Of a stretch of 64,000 bases of DNA, positions 35,135-45,961 are shown piece after piece. Both the position numbers and the translations under genes were made by a program. Under the pieces are notes generated by a model. That model saw only the letters and a list, made by a program, of their open reading frames with translations. It had not been told where the DNA came from and searched no databases. Numbering within the stretch: position 1 is the first letter of the stretch; the number at the start of each line of letters is the position of its first letter. The stretch is from Pegoplata infirma. Lineage: Eukaryota; Arthropoda; Insecta; Diptera; Anthomyiidae. The stretch lies in assembly GCA_963921195.1 (NCBI GenBank), contig OY992538.1, forward strand, positions 55,666,852 to 55,730,851. Reading direction: 5' to 3'.

Positions 35135-36549
35135 TATACCCTACACCACAATGTGGGTATAATGAGTTAGTGCTGATGTTTGTAACTACCAGAAATATTG
35201 GTCCTATACCCACTTTTAAGTATACTGATCGACTCAGAATCACTTTTTGAGTCGATTTAGCGATGTTCGTCCGTCCGTCTGTTCGTCCGTCTGTCTGTCC
35301 ATGTAAACGTTGTAAACACGATACAGGTCGCAATTTTTAATCAATTGACTTGAAATTTGAAACTTAAGCCTCTTTTGGACCAAGGACGAATCCTTTTGAA
35401 ATTGGAAATCGGTTTATATTTAGACCTAGCCACCATACAAAGGTCCTCTTTAGTTTTGGCTCAAATGACACTAATAACCGCATTATAATAGGTATCTTTT
35501 CGAAATTTGGCAGGTAATCATGTTTTGTCTACATAAATCACCATTCCGAATCGGTCCGATTCTCTTGTATCCCCCTTACAAACCACCTTCCCGATTTTCA
35601 TATAAATCTCTCAAATTTCATGAAAATAGAAAATATTTAATTAAAATTCTGTTTGTGTATGTTAAACACATTCATTAACAACCTTATCAATCCTTTTTAT
35701 ACCCTCCACTCTAGTGATAGAGGGTATATATAAGTTTGTCATTCCGTTTGTAACACCTCGAAATATTGGTCTAGGACCCCATAAAGTATATATATTCATG
35801 ATCCTCGATCGATTTTAAGACGATCTAGCGATGTCCGTCCGTCCGTCCGTCCGTCCGTCCGTCCGTCCGTCCGTCCGTCCGTCTGTCCGTCTGTCTGTTG
35901 AAAACACGTTATGAGCAAAAGTCTGAATTTCGGCAAGGGTTTTTCGTGAATTTATGAGATAAAAAGCACTATAACTTTCGAAAAGCAATTCTGAGGATGC
36001 TGAAGCTTGGCATATATATTTTTCGTTCCTCCAGCCTAGTTCGTATTGAATTTCACCCAAATCGGTCCAGTGGTTCAAAAGTTATTAGCAAAACCGTGAA
36101 TTTCAGATACGCTTCACCTTAAATTCAAGTGTTGAAAACCCGTTAAACCTGTTTTAAAAATATTGGTAAGTCACAAAAATATTTTACAACGTATTTTTGT
36201 CACTCAAAAATATTTTTATACCAAAACCGAAAAAAATTAGTAAATTTTTTTTTTTTTTTTCAAAAACTACTAAAAAAAAAATTTTTTTACACAAAATAAA
36301 ATATTTCTAATCAAAACTGTTATTTTTTTCATGTTAGAAAATTTACTATCACTTATAATGGGCATTGTGGAGGGTATACATAGATTCGGCCACGTCGAAT
36401 TTAACTTTTCTACTTGTTTCAATTATTAAAGATTTGGCAAAATAAAGATCTAATCAGTCCATGTTTGAACTTGGGACCCATTTTCCGGGAAACTCTGGTG
36501 TAGGGTATTATATGGTCGGTATTGACCGACTATAATTTTCTTACTTGTT
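35135..36549 (+). mobile_element. mini-me subfamily B unit split by another mini-me
   Basis: 5' part 35135-35697 starts TATACCCTACACCACAATGT with ACTGATCGACTCAGAATCAC and (GTCY)n at about 35267-35298. 3' part 36420-36549 resumes AAAGATTTGGCAAAATAAAG and ends TATGGTCGGTATTGACCGAC, TTCTTACTTGTTTT. The same order is uninterrupted at 30215-31204. The gap is filled by 35698-36419. Confidence 0.85.
35698..36419 (+). mobile_element. mini-me element, near-complete copy
   Basis: Starts TATACCCTCCACTCTAGTGA with an immediate mirror TAGAGGGTATATATAAG (5' hairpin), then TATATATTCATGATCCTCGA, a (GTCC)n(GTCT)n run at 35832-35897, the phrase TTCAAAAGTTATTAGCAAAA, and ends GTGGAGGGTATACATAGATT, GGCCACGTCGAATTTAAC, CTACTTGTTT. 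A frame at 35815-36078 (-) is repeat translation. Confidence 0.88.
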
Positions 36550-36797
36550 TTTTATTTGTTTGTTTTTTTTAAACAAAGAACAGAAATAGTCATTTAAAAA
36601 AAACGAACATTAAACAAAATTTTTTTCTTTAAAAAACAACAAAACGTAAATCTTTTAAAATAAACTACAAACAGTTAATGACATAATTTTTTGAGTGTAT
36701 ACTTTATGGCGTCCTAGACCAATATTTCGAGGTGTTACATACGGAATGACAAACTTATTTATACCCTCCATCACTTACAATAAGTGAAGGGTATAAA

Positions 36798-37370
36798 AAT
36801 ATCTGATAAAAACTGATGCGTTGCTAAAGTAGTAAGTTGCAAGTACTACTTTATCTCCCTTTTCAAACAACTTACAATTCATATGATAATCGAAAAAATA
36901 TTTTTTTTGTTTAACTTTTAGTCACGTTCTAATATTTTGTTGCTTTAAGTACCATTAATATTATTTATATTGTGCGGTGTGGTGATGGTAACAAAAGATT
37001 CAAATTGGTTATATGTTGGAGGAAATCCTTTATAACAAAATATTATTGGAAACTATAAAGTATTGATAGGTAAAAGAATAATAGATAGTTGCTAACTTAA
37101 AATAGTTTATAATTCACAATTTATAGTTTTAAAACACATCATAAACTTTATAAATTTGTCTGTAACATAAGAATTATTTGCATTCCTGCGAGATTAATAT
37201 TTATGTTAAGCAATTACTTCAACTTTCAGTGGGAGATTTATGTAGTAAGAGATCGAAATTTCCATGTTCTCATAATTATAGCCAAATTACAAAATCTATC
37301 ACAAATTTCGTAAATATAAATATATTTCTAATTGTAAGTTGAATTAATATTTTTTTTTTGTCATTTTAAT
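36798..37370. other. Unannotated AT-rich DNA
   Basis: Between the split mini-me and the satellite. Phrases such as TATTTATATTGTGCGGTGTG occur once only. No gene, tRNA or repeat end is seen; it may be old single-copy sequence. Confidence 0.45.
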
Positions 37371-39947
37371 TACCTATAGAAAAACTCTTAGATTCTGAGA
37401 CATATTTTCCCATAGAAAAAGCCTCAGATTCTAAAACATTTGTCTTGTAGAAAAAAGACTCAGATTCTGAGACATTTTTCCTGTAGAAAAGGTCTCAGAT
37501 TCTGAGACATTTTTCTTATAGAAAAAGTCTCAGATTCTGAGACATTTTTCTTATAGAAAAAGTCTCAGATTCTGAGACATTTTTCTTATAGAAAAAGTCT
37601 CAGATTCTGAGACATTTTTCTTATAGAAAAAGTCTCAGATTCTGAGACATTTTTCTTATAGAAAAAGTCTCAGATTCTGAAACATTTTTCTTATAGAAAA
37701 AGTCTCAGATTCTAAGACATTTTTATTATAGAAAAAGTATCATATTCTGAGACATTTTTCTTATAGAAAAAGTCTCAGATTCTGAGATAATTTTCTTGAA
37801 GAAAAAGTCTCAGATTCTGAGACAATTTTCTTATAGAAAAATGTCTCAGATTCTGAAACATTTTTTTTATAGAAAAATGCCTCAGATTCTGAGACAATTT
37901 TCTTATAGAAAAATGTCTCAGATTCTGAGACAATTTTCTTATAGAAAAATGTCTCAGATTCTGAGACAATTTTCTTATAGAAAAATGTCTCAGATTCTGA
38001 GACAATTTTCTTATAGAAAAATGTCTCAGATTCTGAGACAATTTTCTTATAGAAAAATGTCTCAGATTCTGAGACAATTTTCTTATAGAAAAATGTCTCA
38101 GATTCTGAGACAATTTTCTTATAGAAAAATGTCTCAGATTCTGAGACAATTTTCTTATAGAAAAATGTCTCAGATTCTGAGACAATTTTCTTATAGAAAA
38201 ATGTCTCAGATTCTGAGACAATTTTCTTATAGAAAAATGTCTCAGATTCTGAGACAATTTTCTTATAGAAAAATGTCTCAGATTCTGAGACAATTTTCTT
38301 ATAGAAAAATGTCTCAGATTCTGAGACAATTTTCTTATAGAAAAATGTCTCAGATTCTGAGACAATTTTCTTATAGAAAAATGTCTCAGATTCTGAGACA
38401 ATTTTCTTATAGAAAAATGTCTCAGATTCTGAGACAATTTTCTTATAGAAAAATGTCTCAGATTCTGAGACAATTTTCTTATAGAAAAATGTCTCAGATT
38501 CTGAGACAATTTTCTTATAGAAAAATGTCTCAGATTCTGAGACAATTTTCTTATAGAAAAATGTCTGAGATTCTGAGACAATTTTCTTATAGAAAAATGT
38601 CTCAGATTCTGAGACAATTTTCTTATAGAAAAATGTCTCAGATTCTGAGACAATTTTCTTATAGAAAAATGTCTCAGATTCTGAGACAATTTTCTTATAG
38701 AAAAATGTCTCAGATTCTGAGACAATTTTCTTATAGAAAAATGTCTCAGATTCTGAGACAATTTTCTTATAGAAAAATGTCTCAGATTCTGAGACAGATT
38801 CTGAGACAAAAATTGTCTGAGACAATTTTCTTATAGAAAAATATCTCAGATTCTGAGACAATTTTCTTATAGAAAAATGTCTCAGATTCTGAGACAATTT
38901 TCTTATAGAAAAATGTCTCAGATTCTGAGACAATTTTCTTATAGAAAAATGTATCAGATTCTGAGAAAATTTTCTTATAGAAAAATGTCTCAGATTCTGA
39001 GACAATTTTCTTATAGAAAAATGTCTCAGATTCTGAGACAATTTTCTTATAGAAAAATGTCTCAGATTCTGAGACAATTTTCTTATAGAAAAATGTCTCA
39101 GATTCTGAGACAATTTTCTTATAGAAAAATGTCTCAGATTCTGAGACAAATTTCTTATAGAAAAATGTCTCAGATTCTGAGACAATTTTCTTATAGAAAA
39201 ATGTCTCAGATTCTGAGACATTTTTTTTTGTAGAAAAAGTCTCAGATTCTGAGACATTTTTTTTGTAGAAAAAGTCTCAGATTCTGAGACATTTTTCTTA
39301 TAGAAAAGTCTCAGATTCTGAGACATTTTTCTTATAGAAAAAGTCTCAGATTCTGAGACATTTTTCTTATAGAAAAAGTCTCAGATTCTGAGACATTTTT
39401 CTTATAGAAAAAGTCTCAGATTCTGAGACATTTTTCTTATAGAAAAAGTCTCAGATTCTGAGACATTTTTCTTATAGAAAAGTGTTTTTAAGGTAAAAAA
39501 AAGAAAAAGTCTTAGATTCTGAGACATTTTTCTTATAGAAAAGTCTCAGATTCTGAGACATTTTTCTTATAGAAAAAGTCTTAGATTCTGAGATATTTTT
39601 CTTATAGAAAAAGTCTCAGATTCTGAGATATTTTTCTTATAGAAAAAGTCTCAAATTCTGAGACATATTTTCCCATAGAAAAAGTCTCAAATTCTAAAAC
39701 ATTTTTCTTAAAGAAAAAGTCTCAGATTCTGAGACATTTTTCTTATAGAAAAGTCTCAGATTCTGAAACATTTTTCTTATAGAAAAAGTCTCAGTCTTAG
39801 ATTCTGAGATATTTTTCTTATAGAAAAAGTCTCAGATTCTGAGATATTTTTCTTATAGAAAAAGTCTCAGATTCTGAGATATTTTTCTTATAGAAAAAGT
39901 CTCAGATTCTGAGACATTTTTTGCATAGAAAAGTGTTTTTAAGGTAA
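37371..39947. repeat. 36/35-bp satellite array, ~70 units
   Basis: Each unit joins a palindrome GTCTCAGATTCTGAGAC (8-bp arms, one central T) with TTTTCTTATAGAAAA (6-bp arms). From about 37800 to 39215 units are 36 bp with AATG after the A-run and are nearly identical. In the flanks (about 37440-37790 and 39215-39930) units are 35 bp and more diverged. Because 36 is divisible by three and the unit has no stop, several frames on both strands stay open for up to 521 codons (37761-39326, 37775-38809, 37796-38836, 38877-39233); these are not genes. A short break at about 38795-38825 contains a partial unit. The phrase AGTGTTTTTAAGGTAAAA occurs at 39481 and at the right edge 39931. Confidence 0.95.
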
Positions 39948-41886
39948 AACAAGTAGAAAAATTAAACTCGACTTGGTCGAGTCTATGAATACCCTCCACA
40001 ATGTTATCTGAAAGTAATTTTCTAAAAAAAATTTAAAAAATTGCATTACAAATTTTTTATTAGAAATATGTATATAATTTTGAGTCAAACTTTCTTTTTA
40101 TCAATCAAATTTTTTTGAGCGTAAAATTTTTTTGACTGTCAAAATTTTTTGAGTCTACAATTTCATTCAAAAAAAAAAATGTTAATAATGTGTACATTTT
40201 TTTTTTGAGTGTAACATTTTTTTTGAGTGTAAATATTTTTTTAGTGTACAATTTCTTTGAGTAACAAATTACTTTGTAAAATATTTTTGTTGTTTTATAC
40301 CTATATGTAATACAAAAAAAACTATTTCACATATTTTTCTCTTTTTTTATATTACCATCCTCTTTTTTAAAAACCAAAAACAAATTACCATTCAATCATA
40401 CACATACTTTATTTGATTTTTTCCCGTTACATACAGTTACACTAACAATAACAAAACAATAACAAATATTTACTTGTCTAACAACTAAACTGCACCCCAC
40501 CACAAGAATACAAACAACAACAAGTTTTACAAAACTGGTATTTCACCATGCTTTTAAAACTTGTTTAACGAGTTTTCAACAGTTTAAGGTGAAACAAATC
40601 TGAAATTCACAGCTATGCTTATAACTTTTGAACCACTGAACCGATTTTGCTGAAATTCAAAACCAAATAGCCTTGGGGAACGACAAATATATATGCTATG
40701 CTTCAGCCCCCTCAGAATTATCTTTCGAAAGTTATAGTGGTTTTAATCTTGTAAATTCGAAAAATACCCTTGCCGAAATTTACTATTTTGCTCATAACTT
40801 TTGAACCACTGGACCGATTTCGCTGGATTGCAATACCAACCTGACCCGGTAAATGGAGAACATATATGTCAAACTTCAGGAGCCTCCGTAAAGTCTTTCA
40901 AAAGTTAGCGTGTTTTCAACGGACAGACAGACAGACGGACGGACGGACGGACGGACGGACATCGCTAGATCGACTTAAAATCGATCAAGGATCATGAATA
41001 TATATACTTTATGGGGTCCTAGACCAATATTTCGATGTGTTACAAACGGAATGACAAACTTATATATACCCTCTATCACTAGAGTGGAGGGTTAGACTGC
41101 CCAGAAAAAAACCAAGTTGTTATTTTCTTGGGGGATACCTGCGAATTTTGTTCCTTTTAGTGCAAAAAAATTTCGGTTTTTTTTTGGGATTTTTAAAATA
41201 ATATCTAGAGGTCGCGATCTCGCGTTTTATAACGATTTATTTTTTTTGAGTTTTTTATTATTTTAAATTGTTAAATATGATTAATATGATAAAATATTAA
41301 TAATTTCAGACAAAAAAAAAATTAAATTAAAAATTAAATATCGCTCATTCCATGAGATGTCTCCCAGCATCTAATCAAATGTTCTTTAATTTATTTGAAA
41401 TTTCGCACACAGGTACACTATGGAGCAATTAAAATAAATTCGTTTTTAGTTTCGCGAAAATCCACGAATTCGCGAACGCGAATATATTCGCGAATTCGCG
41501 GATTTTCTCGGAACTAACAACTAATTTATTTTAATGGCTTCATAGTGTTCATGTGTGCAAAATTTCAAATAAATTAAGGAACATTTGATTAGATGCTGGG
41601 AGACATCTCATGGAATGAGCGATATTTAATTTTTAATTTAATTTTTTTTTTGTCTGAAATTATTAATATTTTATCATATTAATCATATTTAACAATTTAA
41701 AATAATAAAAAACTCAAAAAAAATAAATCGTTATAAAACGCGAGATCGCGACCTCTAGATATTATTTTAAAAATCCCAAAAAAAAACCGAAATTTTTTTG
41801 CACAAAAAGGAACAAAATTTGCAGGTATCCCCCAAGAAAATAAAAACTTCGCTTTTTTTCTGGGCAGTCTAGTGGAGGGTATAAAA
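39948..41886 (-). mobile_element. mini-me element holding a foldback insertion
   Basis: Minus-strand copy: begins on the + strand ACAAGTAGAAAAATTAAACT, CGACTTGGTCGAGTC, GAATACCCTCCACAATG; later TCATAACTTTTGAACCACTG twice (40617, 40793), ACGGACGGACGG microsatellite at about 40921-40960, TATATATACTTTATGGGGTC, and ends GAGTGGAGGGT-ATAAAA. The end is split by 41093-41871. It sits directly at the edge of the 36-bp satellite. Confidence 0.88.
41093..41871. mobile_element. 779-bp full-length foldback element, 9-bp target duplication
   Basis: Ends TAGACTGCCCAGAAAAAAA and TTTTTTTCTGGGCAGTCTA. GTGGAGGGT is repeated exactly on both sides (41084-41092, 41872-41880). The arms are near-perfect inverted copies over about 380 bp, for example AATATCTAGAGGTCGCGATC with GATCGCGACCTCTAGATATT and CATGAGATGTCTCCCAGCAT with ATGCTGGGAGACATCTCATG, meeting at CGCGAATATATTCGCG near 41475. 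Long TIRs with a 9-bp duplication fit Mutator-like or Foldback elements. No coding sequence. Confidence 0.92.
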
Positions 41887-42224
41887 AATTTAGAGTGAAT
41901 ATTTTTTGTTATGATTTTTTTTTTCGAATTAGAAAATTTTGTTTTTCATGTAATGATCCACCATTTGAGAACCTATGAATTACATAGCAAAATATGCGTT
42001 ACCACTAAAATTGCATTTAAAATCGCATTTGTTTTTGTGTTAAACCTGTTGCTAAAAGCTATATTTACATATTGATTTATTTTATATTTGTCACAATCCG
42101 TATTTTGTTATAAATAATAGAATAACTCGTCATGTTCCATCAAGTATCATCTGTCAAGGGAAGTTTCCTCTGTGTACACGTCGATTTTTGTAAAGTTTAA
42201 AATTGTTGTAGAGGAAGAAAAAAA
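41887..42224. other. Unannotated AT-rich DNA
   Basis: Featureless apart from TGTACACGTCGATTTTTG near 42172. No repeat ends. Confidence 0.4.
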
Positions 42225-42340
42225 AAAGTAAAAGAAGACGAATTCGACTGGGCCGAATTTATGAATACCCTCCACAATGTCCAAAAAATTTTTAACCAAA
42301 AAGTCAAAATTTTACTAAAAAATTTACAGAGGTTTGTAGA
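42225..42340 (-). mobile_element. mini-me 3' end fragment
   Basis: AAGTAAAAGAAGACGAATTC, GACTGGGCCGAATTTATGAA and TACCCTCCACAATGTCC match the 3' signature of minus-strand copies. The rest of the element is diverged or absent. Confidence 0.65.
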
Positions 42341-43099
42341 GCTGTGCTAAAAAATACCAAAAATGTGTTTTTTAAAAAATGGTCTATTCGTCCTCATTCC
42401 CATAATTTTTTCCTATGATAACTTACAATTTTACTTTTTCAGATTTTTTTATCACACGAACTTTTAGCCATTTACAACCCGTAATGAAACTCGACGTAGA
42501 AATTTTTTAGAACATTTTTCTTTATAACTTTTTCTTTCATAACTTTTGCGAATTTCGTATTAGGTCTACATTCTTTTATAAGGTAAGCGAGACACCCCAA
42601 CCTTAATATCGTCTCTGTTATATATATTTTAAGTTTCAGGCAAATATATTCATAACGGTTGTAATACTTCGCTTGTTAGTGTAAGTATGCTCCAAAGGAC
42701 ACCTTCCTTTAAAGCAACTACTTCATACTTCTTCTGACTACTTTTATAGAAAACACTGGTATAACCTGTGGCTTTGAGAATATTGAAAAAGTACATACTA
42801 AAAATATGAAATAGAACAAAAATTTACAATGCAAAATCACACCCAAAGGGAGTTTTAGTTATAAGAGAAATTGAATCGATAAGCCAAGAACTTTTAATAT
42901 CTACTATTGTCTGCTGGTTTTTCTTTTTTTGTGAGTTTGTGTATTAAAATTGGTAATGTTGCGGTAGGTATATTTGAATAGTTTTTTTTTAGTATTCGAA
43001 ATATTGACTTTATAATAACTTCAAATAGTACAACAAGATTACGAGGGCAACAATCATAGTGGCACTGTAAATTAAACAAACAAACAAATTTGGAGCACT
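42341..43099. repeat. Diverged repeats including a CAAGGGAAG-element right end
   Basis: Bases 42587-42673 (GCGAGACACCCCAACCTTAA to CTTCGCTTGTTAG) match the right arm of 50002-50580, so a truncated relative is present. The remainder has no clear feature. The frame at 42894-43079 (-) has no domain. Confidence 0.5.
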
Positions 43100-43249
43100 G
43101 CTATATGGCCTCATTAAAGATATGTTGCAGAAAATGTCTCAGAAGCGGAGACATTCAAAAGTTATGAGCAAAACCGTGAAATAAACATTTGGGTTTTCGC
43201 GAATTCACGTGTTGAAAAACACACTAGTACGATTAAATAGCATTAGTAC

Positions 43250-44088
43250 CAAGGTAAGGAATGGCACACACATGTGCCGCACATCACATTTCGAAATGTG
43301 TCGTGTGCCATAGTAGGGCACATGAAAAAAAAATTTTGAAAACAAAATTTCAAAAAAAAATTTTAATTTTTTTGTAAAAAAAAAAAGTTTTTTATGAGAA
43401 ATATGTTTGTAAAAATTATATATAATATTTTAAAATATTATCGAAAAAAAAACATCTTAAATGTGTCATGCCTAGCATGGCACACGACACATTTCGAAAT
43501 GTGTCATGTGCCCTAAAATGGCAAACGTTACATTTCAGATGTGTCATCCAAGCTATGGGGACATTCCAACAAAAATTGGCATTACTAGTAATGGGTTTTG
43601 TAATCCGAATTAGATGTTAATCAGTAGTTACTTATTGAATGAAACACTAATTTTAACAATGGCGTGAGACAAAAATAAGTAGTGAAGAGTATGGAGATAA
43701 ATATGTAGTTACTGACTCGAATTACTAATAAGGAGTAAAAACCCATTACCAATAAGAAGTAGTTAATTAAAAAATTTTAAATTTAACTTGTTTTTACTAA
43801 AACTTAAAAATTGAGTAATTTTTATTAAGTTTTTAAGTTAATTGAATTGTAAAGGTTAAAAACTGCAAGTTCAAGGAGATATTATTACTTAGAAGTGCTT
43901 TTATAACATATTACTGAAAAGTAGTTACTTTTGGGCTTAAAATAATGTTAATGGTAATGGGTACTCATTATAAATAATGTACTTGGTAATGATTACTTTT
44001 CAAAACTCATTACCATGTTTTTGCTGGGATGGTACTTCTGAAATGTGTCGTTTGTTATATGTGTGCACATGTGCCATAACTTACCCTG
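43250..44088. mobile_element. hAT element, TIR CARGGTAAG, with nested MITE
   Basis: Left end CAAGGTAAGGAATGGCACA, right end TGTGCCATAACTTACCCTG. Flanks ATTAGTAC (43242-43249) and ATTAGTGC (44089-44096) form an 8-bp duplication with one change. Subterminal motifs alternate ATGGCACACGACACATTTCG and AAATGTGTCGTGTGCCAT. The MITE 43564-44029 is inserted near its right side; without it the element is about 373 bp. Confidence 0.82.
43564..44029. mobile_element. TCCCAGC-ended MITE, uninterrupted copy, 466 bp
   Basis: Left end TTCCAACAAAAATTGGC (variant), right end CATGTTTTTGCTGGGA. It matches 49179-51048 nearly base for base (GGCATTACTAGTAATGGGTT, GAATGAAACACTAATTTTAA) but lacks that copy's three insertions: GAAGAGTATGGAGATAAATA and TTTTTACTAAAACTTAAAAA are continuous here. 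Confidence 0.88.
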
Positions 44089-45529
44089 ATTAGTGCGCCC
44101 CAAAAATATTTAACAATTTGTGTTTGTCATTATAAAAAATTTTACAATCGAAAAAAATTTTACACTTGAAAAAATTTTACACTCGAAAAAAATTTACATC
44201 CAAAAAATTTTTTACACTCAAAATTTTTTTTCAACAAAAATGATTAAAAAAGATTTTTGCTTAAAATACCAATTTTCTAGTCAGAATTTTTGAACAATTT
44301 TATTTTATTTTTTTTTGTTAAAAAAATCAATACAAAAGTGTTATTGTTAAAAAATTTTTTGAGTAAAAATTTGTACACTCAAAAAAAAATGTACTCTCCA
44401 AATAATTTTGTTTTTACAAAACTGATTTTTTACTCAAAATATATCTGGCTAAATTTTTTTCTGTTTTTTAACTTTTCTACTTGTAGTACACTCAAAAAAA
44501 AAGTGAACTAAAATCTGGGAAAATTAACTAAATTTTGAGAAAAAGAGGGAATGATTTGGCTTCAAAGATTTTTTCCTTGGTTTTAGTTCATAATTTTCCC
44601 AAAAATAAGGAAAACAAAGTTATTTAATTTTAAGCCAATTTTAACTAGAAAATGGGAAAAATTATATTACACTTTAGTTTATTTACAGTTAAGAACTAGA
44701 TTGGGTCTAGACCCTGGACCCATGTGTTCGGACCCCATGGGTCCAGCCCCTGTCAACTCGGGACCCCGTTGGGACCTTTAAGGGTCCCCATAGATTTTGA
44801 CCCAAAACTTGTGTCCGTTTCGCTCTACCTTGCTTAGTTTTTGATACGGTAATAATGGGTCTGATAGGGTCTTTAGAATCTTAAAAATTGTATAAATCAA
44901 AAACTATTAATCAGAGGGCTTTCGAGTATTTTGCGGAAGTGTTCTACGAGTCAACAGCTACAAAAATGCCGTTGGACTTTTTCTTGTGTTGGCAGTATTT
45001 ACCGAGATATGTGCATATATAAAATCTCGGGAATTTCAAATTTTAGATCTAAAATTAGGGTCTTGAGACCCCGACAGATATGCAGAGCTAGGCTATTCTA
45101 TATTTTTCTTTGTAGTCTTTCTTTTGAAAATTTCATCCGTTTCGCTCTATCTCGCTTAGTTTTCGAGATATCGCCATTTTGAATTTTTAACTAAATTCTT
45201 CAATCAGAAAATCAGAAAAACACAAACAACAAATTAAATACACTTGGCTTACGCCGAAAAAATATAATAAATTAGAAATACTGACAAATGTCGCTCGTGT
45301 GAGCAATTCACTTTAACTATGCGTTACTGTAGTGTGAAGAACAAAAAATTCTCTGCTATAGTAAAGTTTGCATAAAATAAAGTAAATGAAAGATTAAGAA
45401 AATTGTTGTTGGTCTCTAGATTAAATGCATTGCTTGAGTTAGAGAAAAAGCTTTTCTGCATACGTCACACACGAAACCTACTGTGAGTTAAAAAAACAAA
45501 CGACGGTTAGTCACTGATGTTTATACACC

Positions 45530-45612
45530 GAGTATAGCCTAGTGGTTATGGCTTCGGCTTACAAAACATGAGTGATTTAACGACACAGGTTCGAAGCTCA
45601 TGTCAGGCTAGT
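45530..45612 (+). tRNA. tRNA-like sequence (likely SINE or pseudo-tRNA)
   Basis: A perfect A box TAGCCTAGTGG (45534-45544) is followed by TTATGGCTTCGGC and a B-box-like GGTTCGAAGCTC (about 45589-45600). Spacing between boxes is within tRNA range. Stems do not fold into a normal cloverleaf: the region GCTTACAAAACATGAGTG gives no clear anticodon arm. The 3' side (TGTCAGGCTAG) partly pairs with the A-box side. It is distinct from the copy at 19208. Confidence 0.5.
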
Positions 45613-45961
45613 CTGTTGATAAAAAAAACATATAAAGAATTTTTCTAGCAAATATCAAATAATCAATTTAATGTAATTGCCTACTGATGACGTAGAAGTG
45701 GCTACAGAAACCATGGTCTAGGGTAAATCCACATTTAATTTAATCTTTAGAAGACACAATTTTCTTCTTCAATCAGAAAAACACAAAATTCTATGAAGTT
45801 TACTAAATTCTCCGAACTTATTAACTAAATTCTAAGAAGTACTCTTTCTCAATTCAAAGAAGAGAAATACGATGATGTTTTTTTAGTAAATTTTAACTAA
45901 ACTTGAACTAAATTGTTTTTTAAGAGATATGTCTTAAAAATAAAGATACGTTTCTTAGATA

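Larger units (their letters stand above)
32024..36697 (+). mobile_element. CACTC-ended element B, 4.7 kb with nested insertions
   Basis: Left end CACTCAAAATATTTTGTAGG, right end CATAATTTTTTGAGTG, TA at 32022-32023 and 36698-36699. It contains a hAT (32205-33929), a second CACTC-type start (33956), two reverse tRNA-like segments and a mini-me B unit that holds another mini-me. Recurrent internal phrases are TTTTTACCAACAAATTC and AACCTACGAAAACATTAAAA. Without insertions it would be roughly 1.5-1.7 kb. Confidence 0.75.
28774..36797 (-). mobile_element. mini-me element split in three pieces
   Basis: Pieces 28774-29422, 31926-32023 and 36698-36797 read as one minus-strand copy: ACAAGTAAAAGATTAAATTC and GGCCGAATCCATGAATACCC at one end; the CAGACAGAGATCGGC-AAAATCGATC microsatellite remnant and CATGAATACATA in the middle; ACTTTATGGCGTCCTAGACC and CAAACTTATTTATACCCTCC at the other. 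The breaks fall at TA sites filled by 29424-31925 and 32024-36697. Compare the unbroken core at 40575-41085. Confidence 0.8.
43100..44486 (+). mobile_element. mini-me 3' half, split by a hAT
   Basis: TTCAAAAGTTATGAGCAAAA and GCGAATTCACGTGTTGAAAA (43150-43220) match 36066-36135. After the hAT the AT-rich tail runs through ACTCGAAAAAAATTTACATC and ends AACTTTTCTACTTGTAG at 44486. No (GTCY)n part is present here. Confidence 0.65.

Noticed and set aside
37761..39326. 521-codon and further long open frames on both strands over the satellite
   Set aside because: They arise because the 36-bp unit is a multiple of three and lacks stops in several frames. The peptides are pure 12-residue repeats and no promoter or splice context is visible.
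37371..39947. CRISPR-like regular spacing
   Set aside because: The units are contiguous 35/36-mers with no unique spacers, and the genome is eukaryotic.
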